Below are positions 1 through 6,829 of a stretch of 14,496 nt of DNA, piece by piece. Positions within the stretch are counted from its first letter, which is position 1; the number at the start of each line of letters is the position of its first letter. Under the pieces are notes generated by a model. It saw only the letters and a program-made list of their open reading frames with translations, made no database searches and was not told the DNA's origin. The stretch spans positions 1 to 14,496 of the forward strand of contig JAKBTP010000176.1 in assembly GCA_021844355.1 (NCBI GenBank), read 5' to 3'. The stretch comes from a bacterium. GTDB lineage: Bacteria; Chloroflexota; Dormibacteria; Aeolococcales; Bog-877. Both the position numbers and the translations under genes were made by a program.

Positions 1-154
1 GTCACCGAGATCGGGATCGAACGAAACACTCAGCTTGTCTACCTTCACACGCGGATCATACCGTGGTGGGACGTACCATGGCATGACGCAAGTGGACCCG
101 GTGCTGCTCCGTGTCCATCACCTCTGAAGCGTCCAGAAGCTACGTGGCTCCGTT
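1..154. other. Left-edge stretch before the transposase remnant
   Basis: No gene can be assigned with confidence. One + frame is open from the window edge to a TGA at 247-249; its translation has no family signature that I recognise. It could be the tail of an upstream gene or simply open GC-rich sequence. The transposase frame itself has a TGA at 125-127, so the transposase does not extend left of that point without another lesion. Confidence 0.3.
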
Positions 155-1494
155 GTGCCTGCCACGACGCGCTCGGCCGGGCCCCGATCGGGCGCTCTGG
201 AGGTAACTGCTCACAGCCCTCGCTGGTCAGAGGGCAGCGAGGGCTGTGAGCAATTACTGGCCGACTACTTCGAGGACGCTGCGGCCCACCTGATCCAGAG
301 AGCCAGAGCCAAGGACCAGCGCGTGGGCGCCTGGTGGCACCTTGACGCCAGCGGGGCCGAGACCCACGCCGTTCCCCAGCACTACTGCACCTCGTATGAC
401 GATTGCCCGACGGTCAAGACCGGCCGTCGCAATCCCCGGATGCAGCGGGTCGGCACCGCCACCGCCAAGGCGACGCGGCAACTTCTGGTGACCATGCCGG
501 TTGAGGAGCAACCCGGCTCGATCTCAATCGAGGGGCTGAGCGTTATCCCCAGCGGGGCCAGCGTCGTTGACCACGAGCGCAACGGCCGTCGCTTCACCTC
601 CGGCGGGCACTGGTGGTTCACCAGGGACATGGATGCCGGGGTGAGGGCGTACTCCCGCGGAAGTAGGGTGGTCAAGGCGTGGCACGGCTTTCTCCACATG
701 GAGGTGATCGACCACTTCACCCACGCCCCGCTCGCCAGCTGGCTGATTCCCGCCGATCAGCAGGAGCACGCCGCTTACGAGGCACTCTTCGAGCGGGCCT
801 AAAGGCACCTCGACGCCGTCCCATACCTGGTCGCCGGTGACGCCGGCTACTCAGTGGAGCACGCGTTCAAGTCCAACAGCAACTTGGGGGTCGGATCGGT
901 CTTCCCGTTTCGCCGCCACGCCGGCAGCGAGTCGGCGCACCGCCAGCCGACTGCAGTCTACGACGAGCACGGCATCCACAGGTGTCGCCGCTGCGGAGGG
1001 GAGTCGGATTTCGTCCGGTTCGCCGTGACCAGGGGAAAGGGGCGGCTCTGGTTCCGTTGCCGGCTGCCCCAGTCGCAGAAGTGCCAGGGCGAGCAGAGCA
1101 TCTTTTGCGACCAGGCGCCTCGTCACCTGCTCCCGGTCTGGCGCATCGAGCCAGCGCACGCGGCCATGCGGGTTTCCCATCAGTCGTACGAGCACAAGCA
1201 CCGCGACCTGAGGTCCAGTACCTGCTGGCACCAGACTGCCTGGCACTGCGCCCGAAGCGGCCCGGGATGGCGTGGCAACAACTTCGGGCCCCCGCGGCCA
1301 TGCTCATCGAGTGGCTGAGGGTCTTCCAGCGCGGCGGCTGGGGCGACAGGCCCGCCATGGTCGGCCCAGCCCGGGAGACAGGTCGTGGCACCATGGTGAA
1401 GCGCCTGCTCCAGCTCCGCTCAGACCGTCGCGCCGCCGCCAGGGCGCCGACGGGATCCGATCCACCGATCGTGATGGTGCCACCCGCCGCCTGA
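155..1494 (+). pseudogene. DDE-type transposase, broken by stop and frameshift
   Basis: Three pieces join into one DDE (RNase H fold) transposase of a type common in actinobacteria. Piece one runs 155-799 and carries a first acidic block (HLDASGAETH) and the stretch VIDHFTHAPL. An in-frame TAA at 800-802 interrupts it, and the same frame continues with VAGDAGYS, the likely second catalytic Asp, then a CRRC/FRC cysteine cluster (CRRCGG, WFRC). Near 1214 the frame shifts by one base, after HRDLR, and the C-terminal part (QYLLAPDCLALRPKR, AWQQLRAPAAMLIEWLR) continues in another frame to TGA at 1492-1494. GTG at 155 is a nominal start; the true N-terminus is unclear because a strong hairpin overlaps it. 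A product from this copy is unlikely. The exact IS family is not assigned; the transposase identity rests on the overall pattern and is fairly secure. Confidence 0.78.
208..252. repeat. Perfect 18-bp inverted repeat (hairpin)
   Basis: Bases 208-225 and 235-252 are exact reverse complements around a 9-base loop (226-234). The arm begins TGCTCACAGCCC. There is no T-run after either arm, so it is not a textbook intrinsic terminator. It lies inside the possible 5' end of the transposase frame, and the frame entering from the left edge stops inside its right arm. A hairpin near the start of a transposase gene may block transcription entering from outside, as in some insertion sequences; that role is inference here. 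Confidence 0.75.
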
Positions 1495-1510
1495 ACTCGA
1501 CCGCCCGCAC

Positions 1511-1554
1511 GACGGGATGAGTTCGACGCAGCTTCAGATAGGCGGGCCGCACAA
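1511..1554 (+). repeat. 44-bp mobile-element end, copy 1
   Basis: This stretch begins GACGGGA and ends CCGCACAA. It matches the reverse complement of 13902-13945 at 38 of 44 positions with no gaps. Similarity stops abruptly after the terminal ACAA in both copies, as expected of an element boundary. It begins 16 bases after the transposase stop. It may be the right end of the decayed DDE element or a solitary right end of a TnpB-type element like the one at the other side of the window; the sequence alone does not decide. Confidence 0.65.
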
Positions 1555-1896
1555 TCGTGCCCGCTTGGACGCCTTCCGGGCCTACTCCTGGACTCAGATC
1601 CGCGCCCTCGGGCACGCTCAAGCTGGCTACATCCCCTTCAATTGCCCCCAAAACGCCACCTCGGAGCAACCTTGCAACTCTCTTTGCAACAACCCTGGTG
1701 CGGCTCCCGGTCCCCTGGGGCCGGTTCGCCCGGAGCCTCGAAGTCCGTCGTCACGCCCCCTTCCCGCGACGGCACCACCCCGGCCAGTCCAGAGCGCAGG
1801 CGAACACCCAGCTCTTGCCCCGCTCCAGATAGACGCGCGAGGCCGGGGCTCCGGGCCAACCTGCCTCGGAGCCGCCCCGGCCTGCCGCCGGGCCGC
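1555..1896. other. 342-bp gap without a recognisable gene
   Basis: Several frames are open here because the sequence is GC-rich, but none gives a recognisable protein, and none has a convincing ribosome binding site. The right part holds a stem-loop downstream of the lipoprotein gene. The left boundary is the end of a mobile element, so the gap probably contains old flanking sequence of the insertion. Confidence 0.45.
1840..1883 (-). terminator. Stem-loop after the GerMN lipoprotein gene
   Basis: On this stretch 1847-1853 (GGCTCCG) pairs with 1867-1873 and 1840-1846 pairs with 1877-1883, giving a 14-bp stem with a 3-base bulge and a 13-base loop. It starts 13 bases past the lipoprotein stop codon (1897-1899, minus strand). 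No T-run follows, so it would be a T-less terminator or an RNA-stabilising 3' structure. Confidence 0.4.
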
Positions 1897-2916
1897 TCAG
1901 GATGCCGTCAGCACGACCGGGATCGAGACCACGTCGATCCGGGAGCCGTCTTTTGCGGAGAGGTCAAAGACGGTGAGCTGTCCGGCGCCAGCGAGATGGG
2001 TGTGATAGGGGAAGGTGAAGTCGAAGTGGCCGCGCTGCCCGGTGCCGGAGGTGGCCATAACCGACTCATCGAGGACCAGGGTGCCACCGGCGTCGCGCAG
2101 CTCGATCCGGAACTGGGCCTCAAACACATTGGCCGTGCCCACCACCCGGATCGAGGTCCCGACGGCGTCACCGGGGGCCGGGGTCTCGACGAAGATCGCC
2201 GGGAGCACCGACTCGAAGTCGGACCGCTGGACCGGTTGGCTGAGGCTGATGTCGGCACCCAGCAGGTGGGTCACCACCTGGCCCTGGAACTGAAACTGGA
2301 CGCGGGTCACTCCGGGGAAGTGGGTGAGGGTGAAGGTGACCTGGGCCAGCCGCGCCAGGGCCGATGACGGGCTGCCCGAGCTGCTGAACCCCCCGCTCAG
2401 GTTGACCGTCGCGACCTGCCCCGAGATGCTGAGGCCGAGCAGCCTGGTCCCCTGCGGGACCTGCGAGCTCAGCCCGGCCTGGGACTCCAGGGCGGTTGGG
2501 CCGCTCAACAGCTCGGTCATCGCGGCCCGGGCGATCGCCTTGGTGGCGGGCACCTGGTGGTGGGCGGTGCCGAGGTGATCTCCGCGCATGAGGTACACGT
2601 ACACCGTGGTGGCTGCGGTGGAGGTGGTCGGCGAGGGGCTTGGCGAGGTGGTGGCCCCAGCTGATGGGGTCGCGGATGGTGAAGGGGTGGGCCGGGATGG
2701 GCCCTCGCCGCAGGCGGTTGCCGCAACCAACACCCCGAGGACGGTCGCCATGACCGTCGCGGCGGTCCGCAGGCGGCCAAGCCTGGCCCTCCGGAGGTAC
2801 CGACCGGCGCCCTCCGCCCAGCTCAATGGTCCCGCCCGCCGCGCCCGCTCACCTGGCGGGAAGCCCCGGTGAGGACCCCCTCGGTTCCCAGTTCCTCTGC
2901 TGCTTGTCTCGCTCAT
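1897..2916 (-). CDS. GerMN-Gmad2 domain lipoprotein
   Basis: A 339-residue secreted lipoprotein. Residues 1-50 are polar and Arg-rich, 51-67 form the hydrophobic signal segment, and VAATAC ending at Cys69 is the probable lipobox. A Ser/Thr/Pro-rich linker (about 73-104) follows. Residues 105-215 fit a GerMN domain (TVYVYLMRGDHL, then the TELLSGPTALE and ATVNLSGGF blocks), and 234-339 fit the Ig-like Gmad2 domain (SPxPG-like VETPAPGD; ending DVVSIPVVL). These domains are named from Bacillus spore germination proteins but are widespread in envelope lipoproteins of non-sporulating actinobacteria, where they probably bind cell-wall or protein partners outside the membrane. The ATG at 2916 has AGAGG seven bases upstream, which supports this start although it makes the signal peptide unusually long; ATG at codon 56 is the alternative. 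It is transcribed away from the DUF4389 gene. No spore genes are visible here. Confidence 0.85.
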   Translation of the reverse strand: MSETSSRGTGNRGGPHRGFPPGERARRAGPLSWAEGAGRYLRRARLGRLRTAATVMATVLGVLVAATACGEGPSRPTPSPSATPSAGATTSPSPSPTTSTAATTVYVYLMRGDHLGTAHHQVPATKAIARAAMTELLSGPTALESQAGLSSQVPQGTRLLGLSISGQVATVNLSGGFSSSGSPSSALARLAQVTFTLTHFPGVTRVQFQFQGQVVTHLLGADISLSQPVQRSDFESVLPAIFVETPAPGDAVGTSIRVVGTANVFEAQFRIELRDAGGTLVLDESVMATSGTGQRGHFDFTFPYHTHLAGAGQLTVFDLSAKDGSRIDVVSIPVVLTAS

Positions 2917-3268
2917 GATCGACCTCTACGACGCTCACCGCGATGGAAGGCCACCCTCTGACTGTGGGCCGGAGACGACCTCCCGCCAAGAGTGCTTTCG
3001 CGAGCCACGGCCGCGGATCCCACGCACGCGCCTGCGGGTAAACGCCCGGTCCCCGGGCCGGGGGCGGCCCCCCCATCGGCAAGTGGCTGGCTGAGGTGCT
3101 GGAAGTGGGCCGTCGAGCCTCAGCGGGTAGATTCACCCGGCTGGCGGTGGGCGCTTTCCAGGTGACGTCGGAAGGCGCCCCGGGGCCAAGCTGAACCAAG
3201 GGCCCGGGCCTTTCCGGGTGGTGCCGTCCGGGGCAGGCGGCCGCTGGTTCCGCCCCAGGGAGACCGCG
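2917..3268. other. Divergent intergenic region, 352 bp
   Basis: The region separates the lipoprotein gene (-) from the DUF4389 gene (+) and must hold promoters for both if each has its own. I see no clear -35/-10 pair on either strand. G- and C-runs near 3050-3075 can form small hairpins (for example GGGGG 3060-3064 with CCCCC 3068-3072). Open frames crossing it are opposite-strand artefacts of GC bias. Confidence 0.4.
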
Positions 3269-3991
3269 ATGGACAATCAGGTCGCCGCGAGTTCCTATCC
3301 AACCTCGCTGACCGGCAGCCTCGATCCGGGGATGAGCCGCTGGCTGTGGCTGGTGAAATGGCTGCTGGCAATCCCCCACGTGGTGGTGCTGGCTGCTCTC
3401 TGGATCGCGGCGGGGGTCCTCACCTTCGTAGCGGGGCTGGTCATCCTGGTGACGGGCCGGTACCCAAGGCCGATCTTTGACTTCAATGTCGGGGTGATGC
3501 GATGGAGCTGGCGGGTGGCCTTCTACGCCTATGCGGCGCTGGGCACGGACCGTTACCCACCATTCAGCCTGCACTCCGACCCCACCTACCCGGCCGACTT
3601 CGCGGTGGAGTACCCGGAGCACCTCTCCCGCGGCCTGGTCCTGATCAAGTGGTGGTTGCTGGCCATCCCACAGTACCTGGTCGTGGTGGTGCTCACCGGG
3701 GGCTTCGGGGTGGTCCTGGGCGGCCCCGGCCACATCATCACCGGCAGCGGACTCATCGCCCTTCTGGTGCTGATCGCGGCGGTGGCTTTGCTCTTCTCCG
3801 GCACCTACCCCCGCCCGCTCTTCGATCTGACGATGGGACTCGACCGCTGGTGCTACCGGGTCCTGGCCTACACTGCGCTCATGACCGACCAGTACCCGCC
3901 CTTCCGGCTCGACTGTGGCGGAACCGAGTCCTCGGCCACGGTCCAGGCGACGGCGGGCCCTGCCCGAGGTGGCCGTGCGGCGCCGGCCTGA
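3269..3991 (+). CDS. Membrane protein with two tandem DUF4389 repeats
   Basis: A 240-residue integral membrane protein with an internal duplication. Repeat one runs from WLVKWLLAIPHVVVL (27-41) to GRYPRPIFDFN...DRYPPFSL (63-101). Repeat two runs from LIKWWLLAIPQYLVVV (125-140) to GTYPRPLFDLT...DQYPPFRL (178-214). Each repeat has a hydrophobic pair (about 26-62 and 124-177), giving about four membrane segments, and a conserved YPRP(I/L)FD loop plus YPPF end, the hallmark of DUF4389. The function of the family is unknown. ATG 3269 is preferred because AGGGAG lies seven bases upstream; a GTG at 3218 would add 17 residues without a good site. The tail after 215 is Gly/Ala-rich. A stem-loop starts at the base after the stop codon, so it is probably its own transcription unit. 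Confidence 0.85.
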   Translation: MDNQVAASSYPTSLTGSLDPGMSRWLWLVKWLLAIPHVVVLAALWIAAGVLTFVAGLVILVTGRYPRPIFDFNVGVMRWSWRVAFYAYAALGTDRYPPFSLHSDPTYPADFAVEYPEHLSRGLVLIKWWLLAIPQYLVVVVLTGGFGVVLGGPGHIITGSGLIALLVLIAAVALLFSGTYPRPLFDLTMGLDRWCYRVLAYTALMTDQYPPFRLDCGGTESSATVQATAGPARGGRAAPA

Positions 3992-4018
3992 GCCCGGGGG
4001 CGGCTTCCGGCCCCGGGC
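3992..4018 (+). terminator. GC stem-loop immediately after the DUF4389 gene
   Basis: GCCCGGGG (3992-3999) pairs perfectly with CCCCGGGC (4011-4018) around an 11-base loop, starting directly after the TGA at 3989-3991. No T-run follows. It is a plausible terminator for a high-GC genome, but without the U-tract the assignment is tentative. Confidence 0.4.
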
Positions 4019-4189
4019 CGGCCGCACCGGGCTGCCCGCCGTCCGCCCCGGGTGGCGCAGACTGGCGTTGCGGCTCCCGGGTGAGCCCCCTGCCCCGACG
4101 ACCGTGATGATGAGCCCAGCTCTACTGCTGGGAGTGGAGTTCGGGATCGATGGGGAGGCCGGGGCCGCGCCGTCGTGAGGAGGAAGGGC

Positions 4190-4456
4190 ATGCGTGGCTG
4201 GAGACGGATGAACCGGTGGCAGCGGGCCGGGATGGGGGTGGCAGCAACAGTTCAGCTGGGGTTGGCCGCACTGGCGGGAGCCGACCTGGCACGCCGCAGG
4301 CCGGAGCAGGTCCGCGGCCCCAAGTGGCGGTGGGCCCTCCTCATCGGGGTGAACTACGTCGGTCCGCTCGCCTACCTCCGCTGGGGACGCATCGCCGCCT
4401 CCCCGCCCGGCGCGAGGGGCGGGAAGACGGGCCCGGCCAGCCCCGCTACCTCCTAG
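4190..4456 (+). CDS. Small two-helix membrane protein, PLDc_N-like
   Basis: An 88-residue protein with a basic N-terminus (MRGWRRMNRWQR), a first membrane helix at about 15-32, an Arg-rich loop, and a second helix in KWRWALLIGVNYVGPLAYL (45-63) followed by RWGR. The pattern Trp-hydrophobic-NxxGPLAYLxxGR matches the PLDc_N family (phospholipase-D/nuclease N-terminal membrane hairpin), which often occurs alone as a small membrane protein of unknown role. ATG 4190 is chosen because a full AGGAGG sits at 4178-4183, six bases upstream; the GTG at 4175 lies before that site. Only 12 bases separate its stop from the nominal start of the next gene, so it is probably the first gene of the P-type ATPase operon. 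It may be an accessory subunit of a pump, which is inference from position only. Confidence 0.75.
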   Translation: MRGWRRMNRWQRAGMGVAATVQLGLAALAGADLARRRPEQVRGPKWRWALLIGVNYVGPLAYLRWGRIAASPPGARGGKTGPASPATS

Positions 4457-4468
4457 GGCAGCGGCCCG

Positions 4469-6829
4469 GTGCGGGCGAGTTGGCGGGCATTCCTCGCCGC
4501 GAGTTGGCGCACGGGGACGGCCCGGCGCGGGCGGGAGCCGATGAACTACCCCCCCAAGGAGGGGCGGGGGATTCTGGAGATTCTCCGCGCCAACGTGTTC
4601 ACCCGCTTCAACGCCATCCTGGCCGGCCTCTTGATCGTGGTCGCGGTGGTCGGGCCCCCTCAGGACGGCCTGTTCGCCCTGGTTCCTGCGGTGAACACCG
4701 CGATCGGCGTCCTCCAGGAGCTGCGGGCGCGGCGCGCGCTGGCCCGGCTCACCGTGGTCACGGCGCCCCGCGCCCGGGTTCGCCGGGACGGGAAGGTGCT
4801 GGAACTCCCGGTGGAGTCGGTGCTCCAAGGGGACATGATTGAGCTTCGCCCCGGCGACCATCTGATCGCCGACGGCAGGGTGCTGAGCAGCCGAGGGCTG
4901 CAGGTCGACGAGTCACTGGTCACGGGCGAGTCCGAGCCGGCTGAGAAGGAAGCGGGCGCCCTGGTCCTCTCCGGATCTTTCGTCGTCGCCGGCTCCGGCG
5001 ACATACGGGCGGAGGCGGTCGGGGAGGCCGCCTACGCCCGGCGCCTGGAGAGGGAAGCCCGGACCTTCAAGCTGGTCAGATCGGAGCTCCAGGCCGGCAC
5101 CAACCGGATCCTGCGCGGGGTCACCTGGGTCATGGTCCCGGCGGCGTTCCTGCTGGTCAGCGCCCAGGTCATTCGCTCCGGCTCCCCCATCGACTCCGCC
5201 CTGCGCGGGTCGGTGGCCGGGGTGGGCGCCATGATCCCCGAGGGGCTGGTGCTGCTCACCTCGATCGCCTTCGCCCTCGGAGCCATCCGTCTTGCCCAGC
5301 GCCGGGTCCTCATCCAGACCCTTCCCGCCGTGGAGGGGTTGGCCCGGGTCGACGTGCTCTGCATCGACAAGACCGGCACCCTCACCCAGCCCACCATGCG
5401 GGTGGCGGCGGTGAACCGGCTCGGTCCGGCCGACCCCGAGCCGGTCCTGAGCGCCCTGGGCGCCGCCGACCCGGCCCCCAACGCCACCATGACCGCCCTG
5501 GTCCGGGAGTACCCGGCTCCTCCGGACTGGCGCTGCTCGAAGACGGTGCCCTTCTCATCGGCCCGGCGGTGGAGCGCCGCCGAGTTTGACGGCCACGGCG
5601 CCTGGGTGCTGGGGGCGGCCGACGCCCTCTTGGGACCCGGCGCCCAGGCTCCAGCGGTGGCGGAGCTACTGGACCGCGGCGCCGCCGCCGGGGAGCGGGT
5701 GGTCCTGCTGGCGGCGGCGCCCGGCGGTCTGGCGGATTCGTCCCTGCCCCAGGACCTGCGGCCGGCGGCCATCGTCCGCCTCCAGGAGGAGCTCCGGCCC
5801 GAGGCCGAGCCCACCGTCGCCTACCTGCTCCGCCAGGGAATAACGGTGAAGGTGCTCTCCGGAGATGATCCCCGGACGGTGGCTGCGGTAGCCCGCCGGG
5901 TCGGGATCCCAAACAGCGAGCACGGGGTGGACGCCGGCCACCTCGGCGATCACCAGGAGGCTCTGGCCGCGGCGATGGCCGGCGGCTCGGTCTTCGGGCG
6001 CGTCGGACCCCAGCAGAAGCGGGCGATGATCGCCGCCCTGCAGTCGGCGGGCCACGTCGTGGCCATGACCGGCGACGGGGTGAACGACGTGGCGGCGCTG
6101 AAGCAGGCGGACATCGGGATCGCCATGGGCTCGGGCAGCCAGGCCAGCCGGGCGGTGGGGCAGGTGGTGCTGCTGGACAGCTCGTTCGCCGCGGTGCCCA
6201 TGATCCTGTCGGAGGGGCGGCGGGTCATCAACAACGTGGAGCGGGTCGCCGGAGTGGTGGTGACCAAGACGGTGTACGCCGCCATGCTGGCGCTGGCGAT
6301 CGGCATCCTGGCGGTGCCCTACCCCTTCTACCCCCGCCACCTGACCGTCGTCAGCGCCTTCACCATCGGGATCCCGGGGTTCTTCCTGGCCCTCGGCCGC
6401 CGCAACCCGCGCGCCCGCGCCGGCTTCACCTCCCGGGTTCTCGCCTTCACCATCCCCGCCGGCCTGGCCGCCGGCGGAGCGGTGCTCGGGGCGTACCAGC
6501 TGGCACGGGCTAATCCCCAGGCCACCGCGGTCCAGGACCAGACGGCGGCCGCCCTGGCCCTGTTCGTGGTGGGCATCTGGGTGCTGGCGAGGCTCAGTCG
6601 GCCGCTGAACTGGCCCAGGGCGGCGCTGGTGGCGGCGATGGTGGTGCTGGGAGCCGCGGCCGTCGCCGTCCCACTCACTCGGCAGGTCTTCTCAATCTCG
6701 TTCCCACCTCCCGAGGTGCTGGTCGAGACCGCCGCGGTGGCGGCGGGCGCGGTGGGAGTGGCGGCCCTCTGGCTGCGGGTGGAACCAGCCGTTAGACGGG
6801 CCCTGCCGGAGCGCTCGCATGGTCACTGA
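4469..6829 (+). CDS. P-type cation ATPase, CtpE-like
   Basis: A membrane pump that couples ATP hydrolysis to cation transport. With the GTG start at 4469 it has 786 residues. RANVFTRFNAI (40-50) opens the first membrane pair; the actuator domain has LVTGESEP (150-157); the M4 site is MIPEGL (255-260); the phosphorylation site is DKTGTLT (Asp300); the hinge is TGDGVND (534-540); hydrophobic helices fill roughly 590-770. The layout and the NVFTRFNAI and PEGL blocks match mycobacterial CtpE, a family member linked to calcium uptake; substrate here is inferred, not shown. It has no heavy-metal CPx motif or metal-binding domain. The start is uncertain: AGGGCAG lies eight bases before GTG 4469, while ATG 4541 (codon 25) lies closer to the conserved part but has a cramped site. 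The last 11 bases overlap the next ATPase gene, implying translational coupling. Confidence 0.9.
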   Translation: MRASWRAFLAASWRTGTARRGREPMNYPPKEGRGILEILRANVFTRFNAILAGLLIVVAVVGPPQDGLFALVPAVNTAIGVLQELRARRALARLTVVTAPRARVRRDGKVLELPVESVLQGDMIELRPGDHLIADGRVLSSRGLQVDESLVTGESEPAEKEAGALVLSGSFVVAGSGDIRAEAVGEAAYARRLEREARTFKLVRSELQAGTNRILRGVTWVMVPAAFLLVSAQVIRSGSPIDSALRGSVAGVGAMIPEGLVLLTSIAFALGAIRLAQRRVLIQTLPAVEGLARVDVLCIDKTGTLTQPTMRVAAVNRLGPADPEPVLSALGAADPAPNATMTALVREYPAPPDWRCSKTVPFSSARRWSAAEFDGHGAWVLGAADALLGPGAQAPAVAELLDRGAAAGERVVLLAAAPGGLADSSLPQDLRPAAIVRLQEELRPEAEPTVAYLLRQGITVKVLSGDDPRTVAAVARRVGIPNSEHGVDAGHLGDHQEALAAAMAGGSVFGRVGPQQKRAMIAALQSAGHVVAMTGDGVNDVAALKQADIGIAMGSGSQASRAVGQVVLLDSSFAAVPMILSEGRRVINNVERVAGVVVTKTVYAAMLALAIGILAVPYPFYPRHLTVVSAFTIGIPGFFLALGRRNPRARAGFTSRVLAFTIPAGLAAGGAVLGAYQLARANPQATAVQDQTAAALALFVVGIWVLARLSRPLNWPRAALVAAMVVLGAAAVAVPLTRQVFSISFPPPEVLVETAAVAAGAVGVAALWLRVEPAVRRALPERSHGH

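Noticed and set aside
2849..4861. 670-codon open frame on the minus strand
   Set aside because: It lies opposite the DUF4389, PLDc_N and pump genes, is Arg/Pro/His-rich with no family pattern, and is explained by GC-rich codon bias.
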